Shown here: positions 56,301 through 63,700 of the stretch, piece by piece | How the letters are laid out: the number at the start of each line of letters is the position of its first letter | How positions within the stretch are numbered: position 1 is the stretch's first letter | Origin: Gavia stellata | Taxonomy: Eukaryota > Chordata > Aves > Gaviiformes > Gaviidae | Assembly (NCBI RefSeq): GCF_030936135.1 | Contig: NC_082611.1 | Coordinates: forward strand, 12,725,001 to 12,789,000 | Direction: 5' to 3' | Length of the DNA: 64,000 nt | Notes under the pieces: generated by a model | What the model was told of the DNA's origin: nothing | What the model saw: only the letters and a program-made list of their open reading frames with translations | The model's database searches: none | Translations under genes and position numbers: made by a program

Positions 56301-59300
56301 TTATTCTACTCCTGGAAGTAAAAAATACCAGCATACTCAGTAGTTATCGATAAGTACTTGTTCTTGCTCCTGTGCTGTATCTGGGTTTGAGCATTTGGCA
56401 GGGCAGAACTGGTGTCACTTACTGTCATACTCCGGTACTCATCTTCAAACATATCCAGAAAAATTTCTTCTCCCTTTCAAAAAAAGGGATATGGACATAT
56501 CATGAATCCTTATGGCTGTGGAGCCCTGCTTGTTTGTTTTTGTTCGATTATGTACTGGGCATTCCTGTCCAGAACCTGGCAGCAGGGCTGCAGGGGCCTC
56601 TGTGAGGGGAGGCCAGCGCTGCCCCGTGCCGGACACAGCCGGTTCCAGCCAGCTCCAGCCGCCACCCGCAGCCCCGCTGCAGGACACAGCTGAGCCCTTC
56701 GGCAACGCTGAGGGCACCTCTGGGAAAACGTGTGTAAGAAAGGGAGAGATTCCTTCCCTGCAGCCCATGGAGAGGACCATGGTGGAGCACACACCCACAT
56801 GCAGCATGTGGATACACCCTGAAGGAACTGCAGTCTGTGCAGGACCTACACTGAAGCAGATTTTTTTCCTGAAGGACTGCAGCCCGTGAAGAGAGGACCC
56901 ACACTGGGGCAGGGGAAAAGTCTGAGGAGGAAGAAGCAGCAGAGATGAATGGTTATGGACTGACCCCGAACCCCCATTTCCCATCCACCCTGCACCACTC
57001 AGCAGGGGGGCAAGGTAGAAGAGTCAGGAATGAAGGAATGAAGTTGAACCAGGGAAAAGGGAGGGGTGGGGGGAACGTCTTGTTTTAATTTGTCTTTGTT
57101 TCTCACTGTCTAAATTTATTTTATTTAGCAATAAATTAATTTTCAGCAAGTTGGGTCTGTTTTGCCCATGATGGTAATTGGGAAGTGATCTCCCTGTCTT
57201 TATCTCAACCACAAGATTTTTTCATCTTATATTGTCCCTCCATCCTGTTGAGGAAGGGGAGTGAGAACGCGGCTGGGTGGACGTCTGGCACCCAGACAAG
57301 GTCAACCCACCACAAGTTACTTATTTTTTGTAAGCCACATTGAGAAAACACTCTTCAAGAGAATTCTAACAAAAATAGGAAGAGATTTTAGACACTTGAA
57401 ATCTGTCATGGATTTCCTGCTCCTTATATAGAAGTTAACGCGTAGGTCTAAAAATTTTATTTCTCTCATTGTTTACAATGTAAAAAAAAAGCAAAAAGCT
57501 GCAGAGGTCTCCAATAAGAAAAAGATTACGTAGAATTTTAGATCATCATTTCAGATAAGACATAAAAAAAAGCAATGCCAAAAAGAAACACATTCCATAT
57601 TAGGTGTCAATGATAAAATCCCAGAAACATTCTAACAGTGTGGCTGTGTTCCATGAAATACATAGCAGTTGCATCAAAAGCACGACTGCTAACTTGACCT
57701 CCAGTACAAACCCTGCGAGACTTCTAACAGCCTTTTTGTGACGTATGTCTGTGTGGTATGGGAAGGGCAGGAAAGGAGAGGAATCCTCCAATGAAACATT
57801 TCCTTCTCTACCACAAATACGAGTTCCCATCTGAAAAAAAGTGCTGCCTTGGGCACTACATAGAGACTGGGCTGTAGACTTGCTTCTAGTTCCACATTAT
57901 GTAAAGGATTTTTTCTTACAGCATTTTGCATATATACCTTATAGAAACGACGAAGGAGATGAACACTTTCTTCCCTTGCACCCTAGGAAAGATAAAATAA
58001 CTGTGCTTCAGGGAATAAATACATCATTTACTCAAAAGTCACATTTAAAAAAACCCAAAAACTCATACAGAAGAGACTGTCTATTAATATCCCGATACTC
58101 ATAGCCTTCAGCCCAGAATTTGATAGAACACAGTTCTTGCACTTATGAAAATACAGCTTATGTGAGCATGTTAGTTTCAAAAGCACTTTTCTTTACATTG
58201 TTGAGATCGATGACATATAAATTTCAGAGAGAAAATTAAACATAGCCATGCTTGAGAAGTTAGAGTTTGAATAGCCAGGTAACAGCAAAGCTCAGAACAG
58301 AACATGGGGTATTGATTCTTTACATTCGCTGCACAGAGCCACTACTGGAAAGATGTTCTAGAAGCTCAGATTTCACATTTATGCTTATTGCAATCAGAAA
58401 TTAAACAATTGTATTCAACTATGCTACAAGACTCAAAGACAAGTAATGCTGTGACTGGTAACTTGAAAGAAAACACTTACCTCAAGGCAAGCAAGGTGAA
58501 CATCTTTTATGATGCTTCCATTTTTAGAAAACACAAGCTGCTTCAGCAACAGGCAGCCAAGTTCTAAAGTTGCCAAACGGATTTTTCCATCTATGAAAAG
58601 AAAATTTCAATATACAGGATAGTAGCAGTTTAAGCATTGCTCTTCTCATTACACAATCACTACGGTTGGAAAAGACCTGTAAGGTCATCAAGTCCAACCA
58701 TCAACCAACACCACCATGCCCATTAAACCATGTCCCACAATGTCACGTCCACACATTCCTTGAACACCTCCAGGGACGGTGACTCCACCACTTCCCTGGG
58801 CAGCCTGTTCCAGTTTCTCACCACTCTCTCAGTAAAAAAATTTTTCCTAATATCCAGCCTGAACCTCCCCTGGTGCAACTTGAGGCCATTTCCTCTTGTC
58901 CTGTCACTCATCACTTGGGAGAAGAGACCAACACCCACCTCTCTGCAACCCCCTTTCAGGTAACTGTAGAGAGCGATAAGGTCTCCCCTCAGCCTCCTCT
59001 TCTCCAGGCTGAACAACCCCAGTTCCCTCAGCTGCTCCTCATAAGGCTTGTGCTCCAGATGTTCTTAAGTTACCCAATGTTCTTAAATGTTTCTACTCTT
59101 CTCTGCAACTGTGCTTCTCTGTCATACACACCCTATCTGACAATGCTGACAGCTATTACAAAAAAAAAGAACTGGAGAAGTAATTTAAAGCAGAAGACAA
59201 TTTAGAGCAGAACCATGCAGTAAAAGAAGGCAATAAAGATTAATGCTATTAGAAAAGAAGCTGAAAACAATGCCATTATAAATCTGAAGCACAGGTTGAA

Positions 59301-60745
59301 TTACACTAAAATTACAAAAGATTCACAGATGTTTAGCAAGATGAAAGGAAGTTTTGTATATAGCATACTAATAAGGCATAGCTTTTCCTTAAAAAAAGTC
59401 CAAAGGATTCAGATACAGCCTGGATGTGAGAATCTAGAGAAGTCAGAGTGAAAGAATGCATCGAGATTTTAAACTTATAGTTTCAGAAGGGTTTTAAAAA
59501 AAGATATTGGAAATGTGCAGTCGGAGCTCAGTGATCAATACTAAGACAATATGCCCAAGAGACAAACAGACATCTTAGCTTTTGACTCCAACTCCCATCT
59601 ACTATTTTACAAGTTAGCACTACACTGCCAGAAACTAAAGATAGAGACAAAGGTCAGGGCCTCCAAAAAGAAGAGAAAAGATGATGTTCTACACAGCATT
59701 TAGCAAGTTGAATAAAAACCCACTATTTCCACCCCTCCCCAGAAGTGCTTTTGTTTAAATAAATGCATTTCTTCATCCTGCACTCTTCCCTTCTGCAGTA
59801 TATACAAACTCTTTATATATAAACGTGCTTTTAATCTGTGACTGGCACATCAGCATAACAAGTTAATACTCTTTAGATCAGTCTTGTGAGTCAAACTTTA
59901 AGTATTAGATTTTATTCTGCAAACAATCAGGAATTTGATAGTGCGTCAGTTTCAGGGGAAAACCAGTTCTACTCATTTGAAGTTTTAAGAGGGGAAGTGC
60001 AGAAAGAAGAGCTGTGGCTTGAACAAAAATCATGTTTCCATAGAATAGGTCACTGAGCCCTGTATCCCCCATTTCACAAAAAAGTTGAAGTCAGGAAAAA
60101 AAAAAAACCCACGTTTTCTGCAAAACAGTTCAGTACTGAAAATACAATCTGCGATCAAAAAAAAAAAAAGGAAAATTTGTTATCACCTCTAGAGACAAAG
60201 GACTACTATAAGCAAAGGGAACCATATAGTTTTCAAGACTACTTCTCCACTGGAACTACTTTTACAAGCAAAGGTGCCACAGATCATATTTTCAGGATGA
60301 AATCCTACATTAAGCTGAAATCACTATACATGTCATCATTTTTTTTTATTCAAAAACACAGGAAGTAGGAATTAGGACAACACATCCCTGTATAGTTCTG
60401 CATATAAAACCAACTACTCAGCAGAAATCCAGAGTTTTTAGTCCCTCAACAACCAAGGAAAACCTGACAGTTGTCTTTCACAGACCATATCTACTTATTG
60501 TTCATTGAAGGACATGCTAAACAGATGCTTTCCCCTCAAAGACAAGAGGCTAGGTAGCTTTTTTTTTTTGTATCTTCAAAAATTTGAGCTTGGCAAGAAA
60601 ACAAATATTGGAAAAGAGATACCTGGTTGTGCAGCATAATTCATTATCCTGATGAGCCCTTCTGCAAGTACATGATTATATGAATTTCTCTCTTCAGCAT
60701 GTTGAGCCGGAAGTTGAATTCTCTCCAGCTTGACTGGGTCAATTC
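10961..60745 (-). CDS. CLEC16A: CLEC16A, C-terminal half (gene-level entry, 11 coding exons)
   Basis: Seen: eleven exons on the minus strand join in one open frame: 60745-60623, 58590-58481, 57982-57938, 56473-56423, 54156-54028, 50271-50151, 34986-34835, 34138-33934, 32523-32353, 21945-21799 and 11301-10961. All acceptors are AG and all donors GT, and intron phases agree at each join. The protein matches mammalian CLEC16A along its length, for example [27 protein letters not shown] and [11 protein letters not shown]. Known of the family: CLEC16A is a cytosolic/endosomal-membrane protein, not a functional C-type lectin. It works with the E3 ligase RNF41 (NRDP1) and USP8 in mitophagy and endolysosomal traffic, and human variants associate with autoimmune disease. 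The N-terminal FPL domain lies outside the window. The protein part seen is about 530 residues. Orthology is near certain; splicing in this species is inferred from sequence only. Confidence 0.97.
16543..16571. repeat. perfect inverted repeat, 11-bp arms, 7-nt loop
   Basis: TAGAAAGTTTC at 16543-16553 is followed by TTGTCTA and then its exact reverse complement at 16561-16571. It sits in the last CLEC16A intron with no recognisable transposon around it. Confidence 0.6.
19736..19817 (+). repeat. T/G-rich low-complexity stretch
   Basis: About 80 bp made mostly of T runs separated by GG or GGG (for example TTTTTTGGGGTGGG). On the gene strand it reads as A-rich with CCC clusters. No retroelement body can be identified next to it. 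Confidence 0.6.
21799..21945 (-). CDS. CLEC16A: CLEC16A coding exon, 2nd from the end (Ser/Pro-rich)
   Basis: This 147-nt exon encodes [11 protein letters not shown] followed by a low-complexity tail rich in Ser, Pro and Thr ([20 protein letters not shown], then [15 protein letters not shown]). Mammalian CLEC16A has [20 protein letters not shown] here, then a GSGSTSHCDS and STPSTAQSP series, so the repeat-like spacing has shifted but the composition is kept. The acceptor is TGTTTTGCAG at 21946 and the donor is TCAG|GTATTA at 21798. Phase 1-1. The known mammalian tail is intrinsically disordered and needed for full activity. Reading past the donor adds about eight residues before a stop at 21773-21775, so intron retention would give a truncated protein lacking the last exon. 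Confidence 0.96.
22639..22660. repeat. (AAAT)n microsatellite
   Basis: About five AAAT units in a row (reading AAATAAATAAATAAAT in the middle), inside an intron of CLEC16A. Likely length-polymorphic; no function implied. Confidence 0.75.
24278..24301. repeat. perfect inverted repeat, 10-bp arms, 4-nt loop
   Basis: TAGCATTCTA at 24278-24287, loop CCAC, then TAGAATGCTA at 24292-24301. It lies in an intron and could form a tight hairpin in the pre-mRNA or a cruciform in DNA. No surrounding transposon is recognised. Confidence 0.6.
26745..27293 (+). mobile_element. CR1 LINE 3' portion (5'-truncated)
   Basis: About 550 bp matching the reverse-transcriptase C-terminus and 3' UTR of an avian CR1 element. 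Translated landmarks include [29 protein letters not shown] and [20 protein letters not shown]. The sequence then runs through the usual GGTGAGGCACTGGAACAGG block and the TTAGAACTAGATGATCTTTA block, and ends in TCTATGAT-type octamers at 27265-27293. Frameshifts break the frame after about 27041, so it is not active. It lies antisense to CLEC16A in the intron between the 2nd and 3rd last exons. The 5' boundary is approximate. Confidence 0.93.
31307..31330. repeat. C11-A13 homopolymer junction
   Basis: Eleven C followed directly by thirteen A. This kind of tract is prone to length errors in assemblies and to G-quartet or triplex formation on the G-rich strand. Confidence 0.7.
31545..31680 (+). 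repeat. local direct duplication, copy 1
   Basis: About 136 bp from CAGGAGTCAGGCAAGCT to TGGTAACAAG, repeated in the same orientation at 33564-33713. By eye the two copies differ at about ten positions plus two short indels. It does not look like CR1 or an LTR. It could be a local segmental duplication or an unrecognised dispersed repeat. Confidence 0.85.
32353..32523 (-). CDS. CLEC16A: CLEC16A coding exon, 3rd from the end
   Basis: This 171-nt exon encodes [20 protein letters not shown], then [20 protein letters not shown] and [15 protein letters not shown]. The LPFRFYDQ...[22 protein letters not shown] block matches mammalian CLEC16A closely, while the [17 protein letters not shown] part is variable. 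The acceptor is AACATAG at 32524, with a weak pyrimidine tract, and the donor is CCAG|GTAAGA at 32352. Phase 1 in and out, with a length divisible by three. It marks the change from the conserved core to the disordered tail; RRGSSD could be a basophilic kinase site, which is inference. The exon is bracketed by two ~140 bp direct repeat copies at 31545-31680 and 33564-33713. Confidence 0.97.
32524..33933 (-). other. CLEC16A intron, 1.4 kb
   Basis: Phase 1 intron between the basic-ended exon and the [10 protein letters not shown] exon. It contains copy 2 of the local duplication and A-rich low-complexity stretches near 32786 and 32848-32860. The open frames at 33144-33368 and 33261-33584 show no family resemblance. 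Confidence 0.85.
33564..33713 (+). repeat. local direct duplication, copy 2
   Basis: Second copy of the sequence at 31545-31680, about 2.0 kb away in the same orientation. It carries an extra short insert (GAGCTG-like) near the start and an 8-bp tandem repeat (GAATCACTGAATCAC) that copy 1 lacks. Together the copies bracket the CLEC16A exon at 32353-32523. Confidence 0.85.
33934..34138 (-). CDS. CLEC16A: CLEC16A coding exon, 4th from the end
   Basis: This 205-nt exon encodes [39 protein letters not shown] and [20 protein letters not shown] ending RRMKMQRIA. It agrees with mammalian CLEC16A at nearly every residue (NIIIHK versus NITIHK). The acceptor is CTTTTTAG at 34139 and the donor is GCAG|GTGAAG at 33933. 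Phase 0 in, phase 1 out. The end is strongly basic ([19 protein letters not shown]), which could bind acidic lipid or protein surfaces; that is inference. If the donor were ignored the frame would continue about 15 residues to a stop near 33884, so an open frame drawn through the junction overstates the exon. Confidence 0.97.
34139..34834 (-). other. CLEC16A intron, 0.7 kb
   Basis: Phase 0 intron of 696 bp. No repeat or additional feature seen apart from a short A run near 34264-34275. Confidence 0.85.
34835..34986 (-). CDS. CLEC16A: CLEC16A coding exon, 5th from the end
   Basis: This 152-nt exon encodes [20 protein letters not shown], then [20 protein letters not shown] and [11 protein letters not shown]. 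The match to mammalian CLEC16A is essentially complete (ARLG versus SRLG). The acceptor is CTTCCTTCAG at 34987 and the donor is CAG|GTAAGA at 34834. It enters in phase 1 and leaves in phase 0. The alternating hydrophobic pattern ([26 protein letters not shown]) suggests beta strands continuing into the next exon; I note this resembles a PH-like or similar beta domain but cannot confirm a fold. Only 696 bp separate it from the next exon. Confidence 0.97.
36713..36722. repeat. poly-C tract, 10 bases
   Basis: Ten consecutive C on the plus strand inside the large intron. Recorded as a low-complexity site only. Confidence 0.7.
36975..37144 (+). mobile_element. decayed CR1 LINE 3' end, interrupted
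   Basis: The block CAGAAAGGTTGTGGAATTTC followed by an ATCACCAAAGATTTTCAAG-like segment matches the CR1 3' region. The terminal CCCTTCCAACTAACATTTC then TATGATTCTA matches the CR1 end. Between them is an A/C-rich stretch not expected in CR1. Old and strongly degraded; boundaries approximate. Confidence 0.7.
43098..43349 (+). mobile_element. CR1 LINE 3' fragment, degraded
   Basis: Recognised by AACAGGTTGCCCAGCAATGC, the AATCTCCATCCTTGACTATA block, and the 3' signature TTAGACTAGATGATCTCCTG followed by AAGTTCCTTCCAACC. The expected terminal octamers have decayed (TTCCATGAT). Antisense to CLEC16A, within the large intron. The 5' boundary is uncertain because the upstream part has an extra A/C-rich insert. 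Confidence 0.85.
44300..44382 (-). pseudogene. tRNA-Gly-like remnant or tRNA-derived SINE head
   Basis: On the minus strand the region starts GCACTGAGGTAGTACAGTGA and continues TGAAGTTCTCG, which resembles the acceptor, D-arm and A-box of a tRNA-Gly gene (GCAttGgtGGTtCAGTGgtagAatTCTCG). About 35 bases later it shows a B-box-like CAGTTCGAGTC and then CATTGC, which could pair with the GCA-TG start. The anticodon arm is not clearly folded. It is therefore either a decayed tRNA pseudogene or the head of an old tRNA-derived SINE. Chance resemblance is possible. Confidence 0.35.
45780..45801. repeat. 22-bp perfect palindrome
   Basis: TTAATTAAAAA at 45780-45790 is followed immediately by its exact reverse complement at 45791-45801, with no spacer. 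All A/T, inside the large CLEC16A intron, next to a further poly-A run. It may be a chance product of AT-rich sequence. Confidence 0.75.
50151..50271 (-). CDS. CLEC16A: CLEC16A coding exon, 6th from the end
   Basis: This 121-nt exon encodes [20 protein letters not shown] followed by [20 protein letters not shown], matching mammalian CLEC16A with QLRGEP replaced by HLRDEP. The acceptor is TTTCTCAAG at 50272 and the donor is TTGA|GTAAGT at 50150. Phase 0 in, phase 1 out; the last base A joins the AT of the next exon to make Asn. The charged [15 protein letters not shown] segment is strongly conserved and looks like a linker between the helical core and the next conserved block. It is followed by the largest intron in the window, 15.2 kb. 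Confidence 0.97.
50272..54027 (-). other. CLEC16A intron, 3.8 kb
   Basis: Phase 0 intron of 3,756 bp. Apart from a poly-T run near 50588-50600 I see no recognisable repeat or coding exon. The open frames at 50715-50924, 51153-51410, 52049-52234 and 53499-53738 have no recognisable product. Confidence 0.8.
54028..54156 (-). CDS. CLEC16A: CLEC16A coding exon, 7th from the end
   Basis: This 129-nt exon encodes 43 residues from [17 protein letters not shown] through [17 protein letters not shown] to CGDVERTRR. It is one of the best conserved parts of the protein: apart from Ile for Met at the first residue and ERT for EKT near the end it matches my recollection of the human sequence. The acceptor is TTTTTATAG at 54157 and the donor is AGA|GTGAGT at 54027. 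Phase 0 in and out. Family knowledge places this in the conserved central region shared with fly ema. No enzymatic motif is visible. Confidence 0.97.
54157..56422 (-). other. CLEC16A intron, 2.3 kb
   Basis: Phase 0 intron of 2,266 bp. Nothing recognisable beyond short A runs; the open frame at 54596-54892 shows no domain. Confidence 0.8.
56423..56473 (-). CDS. CLEC16A: CLEC16A 51-nt micro-exon, 8th from the end
   Basis: This exon encodes 17 residues beginning [16 protein letters not shown] and ending in Thr, an acidic stretch nearly identical to mammalian CLEC16A (GED instead of GEE). The acceptor is TTTTTTTGAAAG at 56474 and the donor is ACA|GTAAGT at 56422. It is a phase 0-0 exon. The ERVL-like LTR in the upstream intron starts within a few tens of bases of this acceptor, leaving a very short native polypyrimidine tract. 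The exon is supported by homology on both sides and by exact frame continuity with 57938-57982 and 54028-54156. Confidence 0.95.
56474..57937 (-). other. CLEC16A intron, 1.5 kb, mostly occupied by an LTR
   Basis: Phase 0 intron of 1,464 bp. More than half of it is the ERVL-like LTR at about 56515-57314. The remainder up to 57937 is unremarkable AT-rich sequence. Confidence 0.85.
56515..57314 (+). mobile_element. solo ERVL-type LTR, antisense to CLEC16A
   Basis: This ~800 bp block has much higher GC content than its surroundings. Its features fit an avian ERVL LTR as I recall the family: repeated motifs of the CTGCAGCCCGTGAAGAG and GAGGACCCACACTGG kind, TGGACTGACCCCGAACCCCC, an AATAAA polyadenylation signal at 57130-57135, GATGGTAATTGGGAAGTGAT, CTTTATCTCAACCACAAG, and an ending GGTCAACCCACCACA at 57314. 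No gag, pol or env sequence flanks it, so it is a solo LTR. I do not find the typical TGT...TTTAA start, so the 5' end is truncated or diverged and no target-site duplication was identified. The open frames of 179, 125 and 118 codons within it are by-products of its GC content. Confidence 0.85.
57938..57982 (-). CDS. CLEC16A: CLEC16A 45-nt micro-exon, 9th from the end
   Basis: This exon encodes 15 residues, [15 protein letters not shown], corresponding to mammalian [15 protein letters not shown]. The acceptor is TTTCCTAG at 57983 and the donor is AAG|GTATAT at 57937, weaker than most in this gene. It starts and ends in phase 0, so inclusion or skipping preserves frame. The intron to the previous exon is only 498 bp. 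The exon is so short that it could not be called from an open reading frame alone; the homology and frame continuity on both sides identify it. The conserved Arg and Lys residues give a basic surface, but no specific role can be assigned from sequence. Confidence 0.94.
57983..58480 (-). other. CLEC16A intron, 0.5 kb
   Basis: Phase 0 intron of 498 bp, the shortest in the window. No repeat or other feature seen. Confidence 0.85.
58481..58590 (-). CDS. CLEC16A: CLEC16A coding exon, 10th from the end
   Basis: This 110-nt exon encodes [18 protein letters not shown] and ends in [11 protein letters not shown]. It matches mammalian CLEC16A with changes concentrated in the middle (a VFSKNGS-like stretch where mammals have VLMSAGC). 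The acceptor is TTTTCATAG at 58591 and the donor is GAG|GTAAGT at 58480, both strong. Phase 1 in, phase 0 out. The helical Leu-rich pattern fits the alpha-solenoid-like conserved core expected for this protein, which is inference. A CR1 element begins only about 65 bp upstream of the acceptor, so the branch-point region is squeezed between the repeat and the exon. Confidence 0.96.
58591..60622 (-). other. CLEC16A intron, 2.0 kb
   Basis: Phase 1 intron of 2,032 bp. It holds the CR1 element at 58652-59064. The rest is AT-rich with A runs near 60093-60107 and 60158-60169; no exon is recognisable. Confidence 0.85.
58652..59064 (-). mobile_element. CR1 LINE 3' portion (5'-truncated), sense to CLEC16A
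   Basis: Minus-strand translation from about 59016 reads [20 protein letters not shown], then [20 protein letters not shown] and [19 protein letters not shown], the conserved C-terminal end of CR1 ORF2. Its 3' end carries the GGTTGGACTTGATGACCTTA and GGTCTTTTCCAACC signatures near 58660-58700. It is 5'-truncated at about 59064. It differs from the copy at 26745-27293 in the 3' region, so it is probably a different CR1 subfamily. It lies in the same direction as the host gene, about 65 bp upstream of a splice acceptor. Confidence 0.93.
60623..60745 (-). CDS. CLEC16A: CLEC16A coding exon, 11th from the end (first in window)
   Basis: This 123-nt exon encodes about 41 residues, including KLERIQLP and [10 protein letters not shown], which match the mammalian segment just after the AMSHNKG motif. 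The acceptor follows a pyrimidine-rich run ending in CACAAAAG at 60746. The donor is CAG|GTATCT at 60622. It enters and leaves in phase 1, so its first two bases complete a glycine codon begun in the preceding exon. I could not find that preceding exon, expected to encode a YHALFVLCLLYAM-like segment, in 60746-64000, so it should lie beyond the window. As a phase 1-1 exon with a length divisible by three, skipping it would keep frame. In the known protein this is part of the conserved core after the FPL domain, with no catalytic residue assigned. Confidence 0.96.
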
Positions 60746-63700
60746 CTTTTGTGGGGGATGAAGGAAGAAAGGTAAATTAGAAAACAGGAGTATGCCTCAA
60801 GGTAATTATTTAATAGACCATAGCAGTTTTCTCAGAAGAATGTAATTAGCAATACAAAACTGGGCAAGTTAGTTTTGAATTTCTATTACAAGGAAAAGGA
60901 GGAACAACAGAAAGACTAAACATTTATGTATCACTGAAAAATCTCAGCCTTAAATGGAGCCTACTGGGTGAAGACGCTCAAATCCCAAAGTGGTTGGTTA
61001 CATCCAAACCATTTTGCTGCATCTAGAATTCTCAGACTATTTGTTCATATCTAAATCAAGTCAAAGTCAAGGCATACATCTGAGGAGCATAAAGGCTAAA
61101 GGGGAAAAGATGAAAGTCTGATTTTAAATTTGACTTTGGTAGTAAGTGATCAGTTCATATCTGTTTTAAAAAAACCAGGAATTCTATTCTGTAACTAGGA
61201 GCCTCTTATTTAGTACCTTCCCCAATGCAAATCACAGATTATCACTGACTTGTTGTCTAAGGAAACTAAACCCATCTTTCTTCAACCTATTCCTCTAAAA
61301 TAGCAAAGGTATTTCTCAGAATACACTGGTTACTGTAAGACCTCTTAGAACAAAACATACTTATGGAATGCTGAGGATCTCCCTATCCTTGTTCTAAAGA
61401 ATGGTAATAAACAACCCCGTAAAACAGAAGATGACTGTATGGCGGTTTATAGTTTCTTCCAACCCTGAACTTCTAGTCAACTCTATATAACAACGCCATT
61501 TGTGACATCTGACTTATTTCTTCACTAAGCATATGTAATTGGAACAATTAATGAAGGTCTGTCTGAAGATTAACGACAGTGATACAGACTGTCATGATGA
61601 GACTGAAGAAAGGGGTGGGGGGGAAGGAAGCGTTTAAGGAACCAGGGATATCAGAGTATTAGTGTTCACAACAATCTAACAGTTTAGTTAAGAGCTACAG
61701 TTTTCTTTCTGGAAAGGAAAGCTGCTTATCAGTAACATTTCTTAGAGAATATTTGTTTGCAGATTAAGGTCTCACAGAATGACACAGTCATTAACCAGCA
61801 GAAAACCATTAAGACGACTAAGAAAACACGGGGGAGGAATGAGGCAGGACCACGCAGGTGTTCAAAGTGGCCAAATTGAAATCACACTGAAAGAATTCAT
61901 ACTCAGCATCTTTCATTTGGTTGTCTGCCTACCAAGGATGCTGAGTTCTGCATCTTGAAATACAGTACATGCTCTAGCAACATATACGAAGGGCTCCTTC
62001 TGGGATTAAAGATCTCCCAGATACTATTTGCAACAAAAATATTTAACTGCATATGTGTACCTCTTGGGATTCTTTCTTCCTGTTCACACAGATATTTCTT
62101 GCTGGTGAAAAACAAGCACATTTTCTTGAAACTTGTTCAAGAACATGGTGCAAAATGCAGCCTTGGTATCCAAATGGAAGGAGTCACAATCAAAAGCCTC
62201 AATAGGGCATCTACGTTTAGTGACAGAGACTGAAAAGGCTGCTCCCTTAGAAGCCAAAGTTCTTGGTTAAGCTAGGGCAATTCAGATTTTTTTTTAAAAT
62301 GTGTTCTGTTGTAGCCTTCTCCACAGTGCCAGAATGAGTAGGATAGGAGGGAAATTCAAACTGACCAGCTAGAGAATCAGAAACATATCTGAAACAGCCA
62401 ATATCCTGAAATAGAAAAATGCAACTCATTTTCCTGTGGTGTAGAGAGGAAAAGCTTGTGTTGTATTCAGTCACAAGAAATCATCCTAAATTTCCAATTC
62501 ATTACCTGTTTCTTTGAATTGATTCAAGTGCTCAGTAGAGCATTTACCATCTCTGTCAGATAGACAGTAAATAGATAATCAGATCCTAAACACATAACTC
62601 CTAGAGATTTATTACTTCCTCAAACTGGGGAAACAACTTGGCCTCTCCATGTTTGGAGAGAGACCTTCATGCCCTTTTGCAAAAGAAAAGGATTATCGAC
62701 CCATACCTTGAGAAAGTCTGTAAGCAGACAGATCTCTTGCATTATACTGAATTCAGTATAAACATTGGCTCCAGCTCAATCCTGAGGCACCTTCCGTGAC
62801 TGATACTGAATTTGGTGTAGAAAGGAGCAGCTATACAGCTGCTGAGCTTTTAAAGAACATTCCACTCTTGCATCAAACAGGGGCACTAAATAAGATGCTT
62901 GATAAAACCCCTGCTCTTCAAGACACAGAGGCACTTGATTCCATGGCCCCCAAGGCTGAAAGCAGTCCATTACATGGCACAAGAGGAGTGGGTTAGTGAA
63001 ATTGGATGTCATTATCTGTCTAGCACCTAAGATCTAGGGTCAAGAACAGGGGGAGAAAGGAAAATACCTTACAAAGAACGACAGGCTAATGTAAACTGTT
63101 GACAAGGAAAGCCAATGAGTATAGCCTAAAGAATTTTTCATTTAGAGAGGAAGGCTGACCACCGAAGAATGAAGTGTAGATTTTGACCTCTTAAATGCAT
63201 AAAAGGTATCTCCAGTTTTACGGCCAGGATACTTTTAGTCTCTTAAAATGTAGGTATTTCACTGCCTGTTGTATTTCTCTTGGTAACACTGGATATTGGG
63301 TGAAAAATAAACAGTGCAGAGATTGCTGAAACTAAGCAGCAAGAGGCTGCATCTGCTGTACTCCTCACTGTTTACAGCAATACTATAGGTGTAAGCAAAT
63401 CATCTTTGAAACAAGGGAGGATCTCTGACCTGTTTTCTGGGAACAGGATAGTGAAGAATAACTAATTACACTGAAAGCAAATACAGTGGGCTGAAGGACT
63501 ATGGTCTTAAATAGAAGAATTCTTAAGAAATACAACCCTAGAGTGCAGGCTTACTCTTTTACAATGATGTTGAAAGACTTCCGGGACTCTCTGAAGCTGC
63601 AACAGTTACAACTAATGATTTTGGCTATTCGCAGCTTCAACTAACGAATTTTAAGAAAAGAGAATCCATCTCTGACATCAGGGTTTTCTAGCACAGTGAT

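Noticed and set aside
56512..56889. Plus-strand open frame of 125 codons
   Set aside because: It lies wholly in the LTR, which is non-coding sequence rich in CTGCAG-type motifs.
56445..56984. Minus-strand open frame of 179 codons, the longest in the window
   Set aside because: It runs through the real 51-nt exon's upstream intron and the GC-rich ERVL LTR in antisense. No protein family is recognisable, and LTR composition explains its length.
58723..59016. Minus-strand open frame of 97 codons as a CLEC16A exon
   Set aside because: The peptide is CR1 ORF2 ([12 protein letters not shown]...), not CLEC16A.
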